A stretch of 64,000 bases of DNA from Amorphophallus konjac (lineage: Eukaryota > Streptophyta > Magnoliopsida > Alismatales > Araceae): assembly GCA_022559845.1 (NCBI GenBank), contig CM040126.1:142174064-142238063 (forward strand), in the 5' to 3' direction. Under the pieces are notes generated by a model. That model ran no database searches. It saw nothing but the letters and a program-made list of their open reading frames with translations, and was not told the origin of the DNA. The position numbers and the translations under genes are program-made. The first letter of the stretch is position 1; the number at the start of each line of letters is the position of its first letter. Shown here in pieces: positions 44,030 to 55,287 of this stretch.

Positions 44030-44042
44030 TGGTATCAGAGCC
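44030..44042 (+). other. Angela primer-binding site (initiator tRNA-Met)
   Basis: TGGTATCAGAGCC one base after the 5' LTR end. Confidence 0.94.
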
Positions 44043-46350
44043 AGGTTGCTGGCCCGATCAAAATCGGATTTTTATATTATTTATGTTCTTCACGTTCATG
44101 CATTCGGCTCAATATTGGGGTGTTCGGTTGGGTCCCGATTCGAAGGTTTTGTAGTCAAATGATCCCATGGCATTGTTGCTGATGCTCAGAGGATCAAAAC
44201 GCACATAATATTGCGTTGTTTGACCCCTTGATGAGGGCGAATCGGGCTCGCCTGCCCGGCCGCGACCGGGGTTCGCACAGGGTGGTTAGGACCGTTTTTG
44301 GCCTCGAATCTCCGATGTTTGAGATCCATGGGGGCTGGCAATTGTTGCTGGTCGATCCCCATGGGATCCCATGGCGTCCCGGGGTGCGCGGCGGCCGTTG
44401 GCAGCGGCTCCGGCGAAGTTCGCGGCGAGCTCTTCGGGCGCCAGCGTGTTCTTCGCAGCCCTCTTCTCCGGCGACGGCGAAGGGGGCGGTGGCCGGCGGA
44501 CATCCGGGCGGGACCCCAGGGGTCGTCCGCGGTGGCAGGCGGCGGCGGTCGGCCCGCCTGCGGCGAGCACCGGGGGTTAGGGTTTTTACCCTGGCCCCCC
44601 TTCCCCTTCCGCGTTCGGGCGGGGGAGACGACCCCCGCGGGTCTTCCCCGGGCGGATCCGGGCCGCGCCCGGATCCGCGCCGGATCCGCGCCCGGACCGG
44701 CCCGCGCCCGGATCCGCGCCCGGATCCGCGCCCGAACCCCCCATATTATTTTTTTTTTTTGATTTTTTATTCATTTTAAACCGTTTAAAATGCATAAAAT
44801 TTCAGAAAAAATTTCGGAAAAATTCTGAAAAATATTTTAATGGATCCTAAAATTGTTTTAGCAATCTATTAACTTATTTTTATTATTTGGCCCATGATTA
44901 AGTAAATAATGGAATACTTAAAATGGTTTTAAGTATTTGTCATTATTTAATTAATTAGTGTTAATTACTATAAGAATGTGATTCTTATGAGGTTAATTAA
45001 CTGATAATTAGCATTGAGCCCATGCAGTGAATGGTGAAGTCCGTTGTCTAAAGTTGTTTAGACTTGTTTGTTAGCATGTTTTGGCTAAATTGTTTAGTTA
45101 ACATATTATTATGCGCGATTTCAAAACTAATTAATATTATTTTGAAATCTATATTATATCCCGCTGTAATTATATGATAATTACCTGTTTGATGCCTGTG
45201 ATGGTCATGTGTGTGGATGGATGGTCATGGACTTAGCTTGCATGCGATGTTTTTTCCTTTATGGTGAATGGTGTAATTTTTGGGGCCTACGTGCCTCCCT
45301 CTCTCTCTCATTTAATCCGGGCATGTACATTCTATCTTCCTTTTTGTATTGTACTCCCCTTGACTATGTCAAGGTTTCTTATTATTATCTGATGTATATT
45401 TGTGGGCCTGCGAGCCCAATTTCATATATGCTTGTAATAATGAGAAGCGGATCAAATGAAGACTGTGGAGGAGATTTACACCGGTGGACCCTGGAGGTTC
45501 TTCGCATCATTGGGAGCTTTTGTTGCTCGATGTTGTATCTTCTTCACCATATTAGGATTTACATTACCAACTGGCTCTGGTAATGTTGCTAGGTTGAAAG
45601 TCCATGATCATCCATCAGTGCGTAGGCATATATGCGATATATGTGGATGTGCTACTCTATATATATATATAGATAATTTAGGGTATATTTATGATACTCC
45701 AACTTATCTTATATATGTAGCACACTTATTGATGAGACAAAATTTAACAAATCCCCTATTATTAAAATTAGGTTGATAAACGTGAAACATTAAGAATGAT
45801 TCACGTAGCCTTCCGTTGTTATAGTCTAAAGTGAGCCGTTCTTAGACTGTGGTGGTTTGTTGTGCTACCACAAGACTATCACAGCAAGGGGACGGAGACT
45901 TTAGGCTAAGGTTTAGACCACACCTTGGGATGGGGGGCTGGCATGACTTTGTTGTGCTACCACAAGAGTTATGTCATAAACCCATTCCCATAACGTAACA
46001 ACGGGTTGACCTAACCAACACATGTGATTTGTTGTGCTACCACAAGATCTCAATGTGTTTGGAGGCTAAATTACTGGGAATTACAAGGAGTTGTAATTGG
46101 CAAGAGTTGCCTACCCATTAAGTATGGGGTAGTTTGTTGTGCTGCCACAAGACTACTTCCATAATGTTAATGGGATCTTAGTACCCACTAGGACACAATC
46201 GCAGTGTCCCGTATTTGCATATAAGGGGTTATGCAAATTCGTCGAAAATTAGTGGGAGTATTAATTAGGATAAAGTCCATATCTTAATTAAATATCATGA
46301 GTGTCTGCAATATTATTCTTATTTTGTTTCATTTCCTCTTGTAGACCGAA
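44043..46350 (+). other. Angela untranslated leader
   Basis: 2.3 kb between primer-binding site and gag start. The first 700 bases are very GC-rich, ending in a cluster of GGATCC-containing palindromic repeats (about 44640-44735) and a T run. The rest is AT-rich. Four copies of a hairpin motif lie at 45856-46152. Small ORFs here (such as 44216-44779) have no recognised domain. Long structured leaders are known in BARE-1-type elements. Confidence 0.75.
45856..46152 (+). repeat. Four copies of hairpin motif TTTGTTGTGCTACCACAAGA
   Basis: Copies begin at 45856, 45948, 46028 and 46133. TTGTG and CACAA form a 5 bp stem with a CTAC loop (CTGC in the last copy). Intervening sequences are unrelated. 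They end about 200 bases before the gag start. Confidence 0.8.
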
Positions 46351-49300
46351 ATGGCGAATCATCCATTGAGAGGCATACTGGATGCCAACAGGCTGACTGG
46401 TCCTAACTATGTCGATTGGCTCAGGAATCTGAGAATTGTTCTCACTGCTGAAAAGATAGCTTATGTCCTTGAGCAGCCTGTTCCCCCTGTTCCTGCTGAG
46501 GGCGCCGATGAGGCCGAAATGATTCTTTATGAAAAGCATAAAGATGATGCCACTCTGGCCCAGTGTTACATGCTGGCCTCTATGACTAATGAGTTGCAGA
46601 GGCAGCATGAAAAGATGGATGCTAGATCCATGCTTTTCCATCTAGAAGAGCTTTTTGGAGCTCAAAGTAGAACAGAAAGATATGAGATATCTAAGAATCT
46701 GTTCGGGGCCAAGATGTCTGAGGGAACATCAGTACAGACTCATGTTCTCAAAATGATTGAGTGGATTGAGAGGCTGAAAGAATTAGGCTTTGAGATGAAT
46801 AAAGATTTATGCATTGACCTAATTCTTCAGTCCCTCCCAAATTCATTCTCCCAGTTCATAGTGAACTTCAACATGAATAAGATTGAATGCTCTCTTGCAG
46901 AGCTTCTTAACATGTTGAAGACTGCTGAGGGGACAATGAATAATGGAAAATCTTCTGTGCTGCTTGTTGGTAAGACCAACAAGAAAAGAAAGAATCAGAC
47001 TGTTTTTAAGAAAAATAAGAAGAAGAAACAGGATAAGCAGGGGAAGGCAGCTAAGAAGGAAGAGGCTAAGAAAGATAAGGGCCAATGCTTCCACTGCCAT
47101 AAGGATGGCCACTGGAAGAGGAACTGCAAGTTATATCTTGCAGAGAAGGCAAAACAGAAGCTTGGAGAAGCTTCAGGTATGTTCATGATAGTTGACCTAA
47201 ACTTGTCTTTTAGATCCACGTCATGGGTATTAGATACTGGATGTGCATCTCATATCTGCAATGATTTGCAGGTGCTGACAAGCAGTAGGCGACTGAACAA
47301 AGGAGAGGTTGACTTGCGATTGGGAAATGGAGCAAAAGTTGCTGCACTCGCAGTCGGGAAGGTGAACCTCCAGATGCCTACAGGAGCTACACTAGAGCTT
47401 GTGGACTGTTATTATGTTCCTTCCATAATAAAGAACATTATTTCCATTTCGTGCTTAATTAAATCTGGATTTGTTGTAAGCTTTGGAAACAATGGATGCT
47501 CTTTATTATTAGATGGTAAATTGTTTGCCAGTGGGAGCCTAATGAATGGTTTATATGTTTTAGATATGGTATCTCCTGTGATGTGTGTGGAAGCACCTCT
47601 TAAAAGAAAGAGGGGCAATGTGAATCAAGCCTACCTTTGGCACTGCAAACTTGGTCATATTAATGAAGAAAGATTAAAGAAGTTGTGTAAGAATGGATAT
47701 ATTGATCCATTTGATTATGAATCATACACAACTTGTGAATCTTGTCTCATGGGTAAAATGACCAAATCTCCATTTAGTGGACATGGAGTTAGAGCGAATG
47801 AGTTATTAGAACTCATACACTCTGATGTGTGTGGACCTATGTCCACACATGCCAAAGGAGGATATTCATACTTCATTACATTCACTGATGATTTCTCAAG
47901 GTACGGATATGTGTACTTAATGAAGTACAAATCTGAAGCTTTTGAGAAATTCGTTGAATTCAGAAATGAAGTAGAGAAACAAACTGGAAAGAATATTAAA
48001 ACTCTTCAATCAGATCGGGGAGGTGAATATTTGAGTACAGAGTTCACACAATATTTGAAGGACAATGGAATATTGTCACAATGGACACCTCCTTATACAC
48101 CTCAGTTGAATGGTGTAGCAGAAAGGAGGAATCGCACTCTATTAGATATGGTGCGATCCATGATGTGTTTTGCCGGTTTACCCTTATCTCTCTGGGGCTA
48201 TGCCTTAGAGACTGCTGCGCACTTATTAAATAAAGTACCATCGAAGTCAGTTGACTCCACTCCATATGAGATATGGAAAGAAAAGAAACCAAATCTTAAA
48301 TCTGTTAAGGTTTGGGGTTGCCCTGCCCATGTTAAGAAACATGACTCAGATAAACTGGAATCAAGAACTGAGAAGTGTAGGTTTGTGGGATATCCTAAGG
48401 AAACTTATGGATATTACTTCTACCAGCCTAGCGATCAAAGAGTGTTTGTCGCTAAACATGCTGTGTTCCTTGAGGAAGAGTATATCCTTGAAGGAAACAG
48501 TGGGAGCATGGTAGAACTGGAAGAAGTTCTAGAGCCACAACCCATCAGTGTGCCTTCTCAGGTTCCAGAGCAATCAGGTTCACAAACTGTTCGTAGGTCT
48601 GGGCGGATACCTATTCAGCCAGATAGATATGTGGGACATATTACTGGTAAGGTATCACATAATGAGGATGATGATCCTAAGACCTACGAGGAGGCAATGA
48701 GTGTCATTGACTCTGGGAATTGGCAAGAGGCCATGATATCAGAAATGGATTCCATGTACTCCAACCAAGTTTGGAACTTGGTAGATCCACCAGAAGGTAT
48801 TGTACCTATTGGATGTAAATGGATCTTTAAAAGAAAGATTGGAGCAGATGGAAAGGTTGATACCTTTAAAGCAAGGCTTGTAGCGAAAGGTTATCGTCAA
48901 AGACAAGGTGTTGACTATGACGAAACCTTCTCTCCTGTAGCCATGCTGAAATCCATCAGGATATTACTTGCCATTGCTGCATACTATGATTATGAAATTT
49001 GGCAAATGGATGTGAAAACGGCATTCCTCAATGGAAGACTTGAGGAAGAAGTGTACATGACACAGCCTGAGGGATTCATATCCAAAGAATATCCAAACAG
49101 AGTATGCAGGCTTTTGAGATCCATTTATGGACTCAAACAAGCATCCCGCAGTTGGAACATAAGATTTGATGAGGCAATCAAATCTTGTGACTTCGTTAAG
49201 AACGAAGATGAGCCATGTGTATATAAGAAGATCAGTGGGAGTGCAATTACGTTCTTGGTACTGTATGTAGATGACATACTACTCATTGGGAATGATGTAG

Positions 49301-50250
49301 GTATGTTATCATCAGTCAAAGCCTGGCTGTCAAAACATTTCTCTATGAAAGATTTGGGAAATGCATCCTACATATTGGGGATCCGGATCTATAGAGATAG
49401 ATCAATGAGGATGCTAGGCTTATCCCAATCTATGTACATTGACACCATTGTCAAAAGGTTTGGCATGGAGGACTCCAAGAGAGGTCTAATACCAGTTAGA
49501 CATGGAGTCTATCTCTCCAAGGAGATGTCCCCTAAAACTCCAAAGGAGAGAGAATACATGAGTAGAGTTCCCTATGCTTCTGCCATAGGATCTATCATGT
49601 ATGCGATGTTATGTACCAGACCTGATATAGCCTATGCTCTAAGTGTTACGAGCAGGTATCAGGCAGATCCAGGTGAGCAACACTGGATAGCTGTGAAATG
49701 CATCCTTAAGTACTTAAGAAGGACTAAGGATTTATTTCTGGTCTATGGAGGTGAAGACTTGAAACTAAGAGGGTACACTGACTCTAGTTTCCAGTCGGAC
49801 AAAGATGACAGCAAATCAACCTCTGGGTTTATCTTTACTCTCAATGGTGGAGCAGTGAGTTGGAAGAGTTCCAAACAAGAAACCACTGCTGATTCAACTA
49901 CTGAAGCTGAGTACATTGCTGCTGCCGAAGCTTCAAAGGAGGCGGTTTGGATGAAGAAGTTCATCGGCCAGTTGGGAGTTGTCCCAAGTATCTCTGATCC
50001 AGTCCCCTTGTTTTGTGACAACAATGGGGCAATTGCACAAGCAAAAGAGCCGAGGTCTCATCAGAAGTCTAAGCACATTCTGCGGCGTTATCACTTGATC
50101 AGAGAAATTATAGCTAGAGGAGATGTGATCATAGATAGAGTATCTTCAGCTGATAATATTGCAGATCCACTTACCAAGCCTTTATCTCTAAATGTGTTTG
50201 AGCGTCACCTAAGGCTGATGGGGATCAAGCATGTGGGTGATTGGCTTTAA
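46351..50250 (+). CDS. gag-pol: Angela gag-pol polyprotein, 1299 residues, intact
   Basis: One ORF from ATG 46351 to TAA 50250. Gag occupies roughly residues 1-240 with a CCHC knuckle (CFHCHKDGHWKRNC) near 246. Protease has WVLDTGCASHIC near 291. The integrase zinc region (LWHCKLGHINEERLKKL ... CESCLMGK) starts near 428; core residues are HSDVCGP near 488, LQSDRGGEY near 552 and NGVAERRNRTL near 587. RT starts around 800 with WQMDVKTAFLNGRL and catalytic YVDDILLIGND near 972. RNase H has SSKQETTADSTTEAEYIA near 1171 and DNNGAIAQAKEP. All catalytic residues I expect are present and there is no premature stop. Order protease-integrase-RT-RNase H is copia-type. Confidence 0.96.
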   Translation: MANHPLRGILDANRLTGPNYVDWLRNLRIVLTAEKIAYVLEQPVPPVPAEGADEAEMILYEKHKDDATLAQCYMLASMTNELQRQHEKMDARSMLFHLEELFGAQSRTERYEISKNLFGAKMSEGTSVQTHVLKMIEWIERLKELGFEMNKDLCIDLILQSLPNSFSQFIVNFNMNKIECSLAELLNMLKTAEGTMNNGKSSVLLVGKTNKKRKNQTVFKKNKKKKQDKQGKAAKKEEAKKDKGQCFHCHKDGHWKRNCKLYLAEKAKQKLGEASGMFMIVDLNLSFRSTSWVLDTGCASHICNDLQVLTSSRRLNKGEVDLRLGNGAKVAALAVGKVNLQMPTGATLELVDCYYVPSIIKNIISISCLIKSGFVVSFGNNGCSLLLDGKLFASGSLMNGLYVLDMVSPVMCVEAPLKRKRGNVNQAYLWHCKLGHINEERLKKLCKNGYIDPFDYESYTTCESCLMGKMTKSPFSGHGVRANELLELIHSDVCGPMSTHAKGGYSYFITFTDDFSRYGYVYLMKYKSEAFEKFVEFRNEVEKQTGKNIKTLQSDRGGEYLSTEFTQYLKDNGILSQWTPPYTPQLNGVAERRNRTLLDMVRSMMCFAGLPLSLWGYALETAAHLLNKVPSKSVDSTPYEIWKEKKPNLKSVKVWGCPAHVKKHDSDKLESRTEKCRFVGYPKETYGYYFYQPSDQRVFVAKHAVFLEEEYILEGNSGSMVELEEVLEPQPISVPSQVPEQSGSQTVRRSGRIPIQPDRYVGHITGKVSHNEDDDPKTYEEAMSVIDSGNWQEAMISEMDSMYSNQVWNLVDPPEGIVPIGCKWIFKRKIGADGKVDTFKARLVAKGYRQRQGVDYDETFSPVAMLKSIRILLAIAAYYDYEIWQMDVKTAFLNGRLEEEVYMTQPEGFISKEYPNRVCRLLRSIYGLKQASRSWNIRFDEAIKSCDFVKNEDEPCVYKKISGSAITFLVLYVDDILLIGNDVGMLSSVKAWLSKHFSMKDLGNASYILGIRIYRDRSMRMLGLSQSMYIDTIVKRFGMEDSKRGLIPVRHGVYLSKEMSPKTPKEREYMSRVPYASAIGSIMYAMLCTRPDIAYALSVTSRYQADPGEQHWIAVKCILKYLRRTKDLFLVYGGEDLKLRGYTDSSFQSDKDDSKSTSGFIFTLNGGAVSWKSSKQETTADSTTEAEYIAAAEASKEAVWMKKFIGQLGVVPSISDPVPLFCDNNGAIAQAKEPRSHQKSKHILRRYHLIREIIARGDVIIDRVSSADNIADPLTKPLSLNVFERHLRLMGIKHVGDWL

Positions 50251-50265
50251 GTGCAAGTGGGAGAT
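50251..50265 (+). other. Angela polypurine tract
   Basis: GTGCAAGTGGGAGAT immediately before the 3' LTR and just after the ORF stop. Confidence 0.85.
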
Positions 50266-51799
50266 TGATAGTAATGTATGCCCTTTAAGCCAATCACATG
50301 TGATGTGATGGGACATATATTGTACAATCTTATTCAATGAAAAATGGCATTTTCTTCATTATATTATTAGCACGTTATTCTGAGCATATTTATAATATGA
50401 TGAAGTCCCTGAATGTGGGCTATGATGTCTGGATCATGATGAGATCATGATAATGAGATCAGACATCTAGATGTTCATATTCTAAATGTTCCTGGTCGTA
50501 GGATCTTCGAAGAGGGACTTTGAAGATCCGGATAGACCAGTGCACGTGTTGTTTACTTATGAGATGAGGGTGGTTGATCTCATAACCACTGGTGTGGAGA
50601 CACCTAGGCACACATGCAGGTGCTCATTACTGAATGAGTCCACTGAACTGACCCGTGCTAGAACACCTGAATGGTAATCATGTTGACTGTCAATCAGGAG
50701 GTTCTATTGTATCAGTAACACAGTTGGATCTTAGACCTGAGTCACTAAAGTGTTTTGCATAAATTCCGCTGAGCGTTTGATTGTTGACTTATGAACCTAA
50801 GTGTTGTGGTTCTTCATAGTTAACTATTCGGACTCAGTGGGATTCATGTGGAAACACTTAAGTAGGCAACAAGGGATCGTTCACTCTCCACATGTATTAG
50901 AAGAGAGAATACTCTATGGACACGTACTTAGAAATCCCTGGCCAGGGTATGTGGCTTCACTGAGAAAAGGGGTTTTCTAGTGAGCTATACTGGTAAGTAC
51001 GAAGGTCCGTTAGATCAGTGTGGTTTAGGGCTTGACAGTTTGACCATGCCCTTACTCTGATTGGAGTATTGTATGAACGAGGGTCTATAGCTGTGTGGAA
51101 TCTGATGACGGAAAGGTCCTGTTGGGTTGCATCCCTCCCATAGTCATTTGGGATCACGAGGTATTGCTTGGTGCCATTCGTGATCGGAAAGCCAATTAAC
51201 CTCGTTAAGAGTTAACGGGTTATATTGAAATTGAGTTGTGAATGGTTCTTAACTCAATGGGCTAAGAAACCAAATGGACTAATGGGCCTAGAGGGTCACA
51301 CACATAAGAATGGTTTATCAGACGGTAGAGGACGGGATTTATAGACGTTGTCTGGGTTTTTGTGAAAAACCGCCGGAGTCTATAAATCATCCTGTTGGAA
51401 ACCCTAATCCCAAGCTAATTAGGGTTTTTCTGTTGTCCGTCCTCCTCCCTCTCCCTCTCCCTTGGGATTTGCGCCCCCCCTCTCCATCCCGGTGAAGATC
51501 GGTGGATGGTGACGACGAGAAGCGGGCGTCAAGTGGAGATTGCACGGGGAATCCCGTCTCCTCCGACCGTTCGTGTGGATACGTCTAGAGGCCGGACACT
51601 TGGACGGCTCACGACCCGACGTGCCTTCGCTCGATCGTCTTCGGGCATTTGGGATTTAATCAATCCCGCAAAGGTATAGAATCGTTCTACCTTCGTCGGG
51701 ATTCGATCCGGTTTTATTCTATTCTATTTTGATCGCCAGCAACGATATGCATCTTTAGGGTTTCGTTGTTTCCGCTGCTATTCTGATCGAAACCCAACA
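50266..51799 (+). repeat. Angela 3' LTR
   Basis: 1534 bp, same length as the 5' LTR with two observed mismatches; followed by CCCTT at 51800-51804. Confidence 0.96.
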
Positions 51800-51804
51800 C
51801 CCTT

Positions 51805-52714
51805 CGACCCCTTCCTATGCCCCCCCACCTTACTCACCGCCAACCTTTTCCTACCCCAACCGACCTTATTAGACCAAATCCACTCCATTTTTCTTGACCC
51901 CTTTGACCCCTATGAGTGGAAACTCCCACACCAAGCCATATGCATAAGAGGAACCATTTGGATGAAAATACATGTGCCACTACATTGTGCATCATTTGGT
52001 AGGGCTACTAAGCCTAGTCATGTCATACATGTCACGCACACTTTTAGCCCAATGCATGACTGGCTCACGTTTGGATGTGCTGGTCCTCCCTCATTCATCA
52101 TTGATCATATGCACGTTAGGAGCATCTACGGGTGTCCAGGTCCCCCGGCATTCATCACCACCTTATGTAATACGTTCTCCTACAGATACCAGGGCCCTCC
52201 CACCATTGTTATGAAGACTAGGTATGATAGGGCCACTAGTGGATGTCCCGGTCCTCCTAGATTCATCAAAGTCCACGTGGCACCATTGCATGTTAGGTCC
52301 ACATTTGGTTGTCCGGGCCCTCCCTTCATCGCTAAAGGATCATTCACAACTCTGCATGGTAACATCCGCAAACACACCAACAAAAGCAATAAGGTGTATA
52401 AGAAATCGGCCGATTCCCACCGACGCCACCAAGAGTTTCGCGTGGGTGACTTTGTGATGGTGAGAACTGAGAGGCCTTTCCCTGGGAATGTCTCAAAACT
52501 GAGGTCGCGTGGATCAGGCCCCTTCCAGGTTCTGAGGAGGATCGGCACAAATGCTTACGTGTTGGACCTCCCTGAGGAGTACGGAGTAAGTCCCACATTC
52601 AATGTGGCTGACTTGGTGCCATACAGGGGTCCCACGGTGACACCTAGTGAGAATATTGAGCCTGTTCCACTTCTTGAGAGAGTCACCACCCATAAGAGAG
52701 TTCCACCAACCTAG
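51805..52714 (+). CDS. Element G second ORF, second part: CPGPP repeats and integrase C-terminal domain
   Basis: This continues the frame of 42028-42494. From about 52040 to 52340 it encodes five or six degenerate copies of a 17-20 residue unit around GCPGPPxFI preceded by Asp/Arg-Ser/Thr (FGCAGPPSFI, YGCPGPPAFI, SGCPGPPRFI, FGCPGPPFI). Then comes a gypsy integrase C-terminal domain: RRHQEFRVGDFVMVRTER, GSGPFQVLRRIGTNAYVLDL and SPTFNVADLVPYRGP. The zinc-binding and DDE core of integrase are absent. Element F encodes the same layout on the opposite strand. The repeat peptide has no function known to me. Confidence 0.7.
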
Positions 52715-52910
52715 AGGGGCCAACGCGAGCAATTGGAGCAGATATTGAATGAACAGGTTACGGCCATCTGGAGCAGAGGGATGGGCACTACCTCGCTTGG
52801 TGGAAAGGATCGGCTACCTTTGGTGGACTTGAGAGCAACCTCGCTGTGGCTCCCTCCTCATACGATGAATCTTTACTCGACAGAGTCGAGTTCTCTGCAC
52901 CCCGGGAGTA

Positions 52911-55282
52911 TGATGGGGACATCGCTTACCACTTCCCACTTCTCCACGGGTCCGGATGATTGCCATTATGTTCAGCTTGATTTCCTAAGTTAAGCTATGT
53001 ATTTTTATATCTTTCTTGAGTCATTTTGATGTAATTTCCCCTTTGTTTTGAGTCATGTCCCTAGGTCATCATGCTATTTACCTATGTTTGTTAGGCTAGG
53101 GGGTCATATGGGCCCAATTAAATGGGCCTGGCCCATGGGCGCCCTCTTTCTTTCTCCAACCCCTTGCTTATTTGCTTTTAGCACTTCCTCCAGGGACTTT
53201 TTGTAAATGTTGGGATTCCTATAAATAGGACCCCAACTCCACTTGAGTTCAGTAATGAAAGTTTGAATGAATTTTGAGCATCAGTGCACCTCTCTCTCTC
53301 TCTCTCCTCTTCTCTCTTTCTCTAAACGGGGCGACCCTTTCTCTCTCCTCTCCCCTCTCTCTCTCTAGGTCGACCAGCTCTCTCTCTCCTCCCCTTGCCA
53401 CCTCATCCTCCACATCAGCCCTCCCCTCCCTTTCACCTTCCCAAGGCCATTAACCCCCATTTACTCCCACCACTCCCCAAGCAACCCTCCCCCTTCCCCA
53501 TACAACCTTCCATCTTCCCAAGAGGAATGCCCACTTCCCAAGCAACTCTTTCCCTCCCCAAGGCAACTCCTCCCCTTTCCTAGGCTTCCATTAAACACCT
53601 CCATTAACCCTCCACCCAAATCAAAGGAATATCCCCCCATTCCCTAGGCCATTGTGCGCCCCCACCTCCTCCTAGCTAGACCCCTCCTCCTAGCTAGACC
53701 TCTTGCGCATCCACCCTCTCCCCTACTAGCTCCGCCCCTACCATCCTCCCTCACCTCCCCTTGCCACCTCTCGACCATTCCCCACCACCGAAGCAACCTC
53801 ATCCCCTTCCCCTTCACCAAAGGAACCACCCCTCCACCCATTCTCTCTTCAATTTGTGTGTGCAGCCACGACCTGCAGATCAGCAGCCTGTTGCAGTGCC
53901 ACCCACGACCTCATCTCGGAACTCCTGGGGGCGTGGTCTGCATCGACAGAAAGGTCTGCGAGTCTTCTTCCAAAGCGAGGTGGAATCATCTCATTCCGAC
54001 GTCGCTACAGTTCGTGGTGCCCCATTCTTCCCCGGCTACACTGGGCTCCCTCTGCAGAGTACCTGAACCCGGTTCGATGCTGCACCACTCCAAACAGCAG
54101 AAGATTCAGACCAGGAGCCCTTCAACAAACTTCTTCCTCCTCCAGTTCTCTACTAGGAGAAAGAAGCAGAACTGCATTCGGCATCCGGAGGCCAGAGTTC
54201 TCTTTTTTCTCCCTCGGCTGGTCGGGTCTGCCTCCCACAGTCTGCAGCGACCAACCTCCACTCTTCGGAGTCTCCCTGTCCACTCCGGCATCAGACGGCT
54301 TCCCCGTTAGTTTTTCTGCGAAGAGGGCTTGTCCACGGTTCCAGAAACTCCGGAGATTCATGATTTGGAGTCCGGGAGCGGTCGGGGAAACCTCTGCAAG
54401 TTGCTGTCAGAAACAGGAAGCTGCTGCATCCAGATTCAGTCACTCTGTTCGAAGCTCCTTCCGGACCAGCACCTTCTTCAGAAGAATTCAGAAAAATTAT
54501 GAGGCATCCCCATTCCAGTTACAACGCGTTCACCACTGGTCTCGTCATCATCAAAATTCCAGAACGAGATCTATGACCTTGACATTGACTGTCAGTCAGC
54601 CATCGCAGACAGCCGGCAGATTCGGTGTCGGCTTCTCCGCCCGCTTTTCGGCGAATCACCCCTCCCCGCCTGGCCGGCTCACCGCCCCTCCCTGCGTGGA
54701 GATAGTGTTTGCATGTAATACAAATCATCCCCACCTCAAGTCCACCCTCCTGAGTGAGGCGTAGTGAATGTTATTATTAAACAGGGATCAAGCTACACCG
54801 GCGTAGTGTGCGGGGAACCCACACTTCCCCGCTCGCCCTCGTCTCCGAACGGAGTTGGTTTCTTCAAACCAACCAGGTGAGCTCTGACCTTTGCTCCATT
54901 TCCTTCTGGTGCTTGTTCATTTAATATCCATAGAATTCGCTCCGTTGAGCAAGCGAGAGAGTGTCCGACCCCACGTACTCCACTTACGAGCGGTCACCGT
55001 GGAGTGTGTGAGAGAGGGACCTAGTGCTCCAAGTGGCACCCGGCCAGCCCCTTAATTGTGGGATTTGTACCTTTGGGAGGGTAACCCTAGCCTTGGTGGC
55101 ACTTTGCCAGCAAGGGTCTTGATCCATCACCTCCCCTTAGCATCATTTAGTCACCCCGGGCTCGTGTGTGTGCGACGGCGAATTGGCCCGATCTGCTAAC
55201 TGAATTGCTATGTTGTTGTGATTGCGGAATAGGTCCTAAGTTTCTGTTTGCTTGCTACATACCCCGTGGTCGTTTCACATCA
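52911..55282 (+). repeat. Element G 3' LTR
   Basis: 2372 bp, preceded by CACCCCGGGAGTA as in element F; followed by CATAC. A few visible substitutions and small indels separate it from the 5' LTR. Confidence 0.94.
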
Positions 55283-55287
55283 CATAC

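Larger units (their letters stand above)
42495..51799 (+). mobile_element. Angela-lineage (BARE-1-like) Ty1/copia element, apparently intact
   Basis: Both LTRs are 1534 bp (42495-44028 and 50266-51799), flanked by CCCTT (42490-42494 and 51800-51804). There is an initiator-Met primer-binding site, a 2.3 kb leader, a single uninterrupted gag-pol ORF and a purine tract, a complete structural set. I could find only two differences between the LTRs (near 42730 and 43666). Long leader, single ORF and LTR size fit the Angela/BARE-1 lineage. It is the innermost, hence youngest, layer of the nest. Confidence 0.95.
38387..55282 (+). mobile_element. Element G: non-autonomous Ty3/gypsy-related element, interrupted by Angela
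   Basis: LTRs at 38387-40756 and 52911-55282 start TGATGGGGACATC and end CACATCA, flanked by CATAC (38382-38386 and 55283-55287). TGGTATCAGAGC follows the 5' LTR. Without Angela the interior is about 2.8 kb: a gag remnant, a proline-rich region, and an ORF ending in a gypsy integrase C-terminal domain. No protease, RT, RNase H or integrase core is visible. It is inserted in SIRE B integrase. A few visible differences over 2.37 kb suggest LTR divergence of the order of 2%. Element F belongs to the same family. Confidence 0.9.

Noticed and set aside
44216..44779. 187-codon ORF in the Angela leader
   Set aside because: Ends in Gly/Pro/Arg low-complexity from the GC palindromes, overlapped by ORFs in other frames; at most a small upstream ORF.
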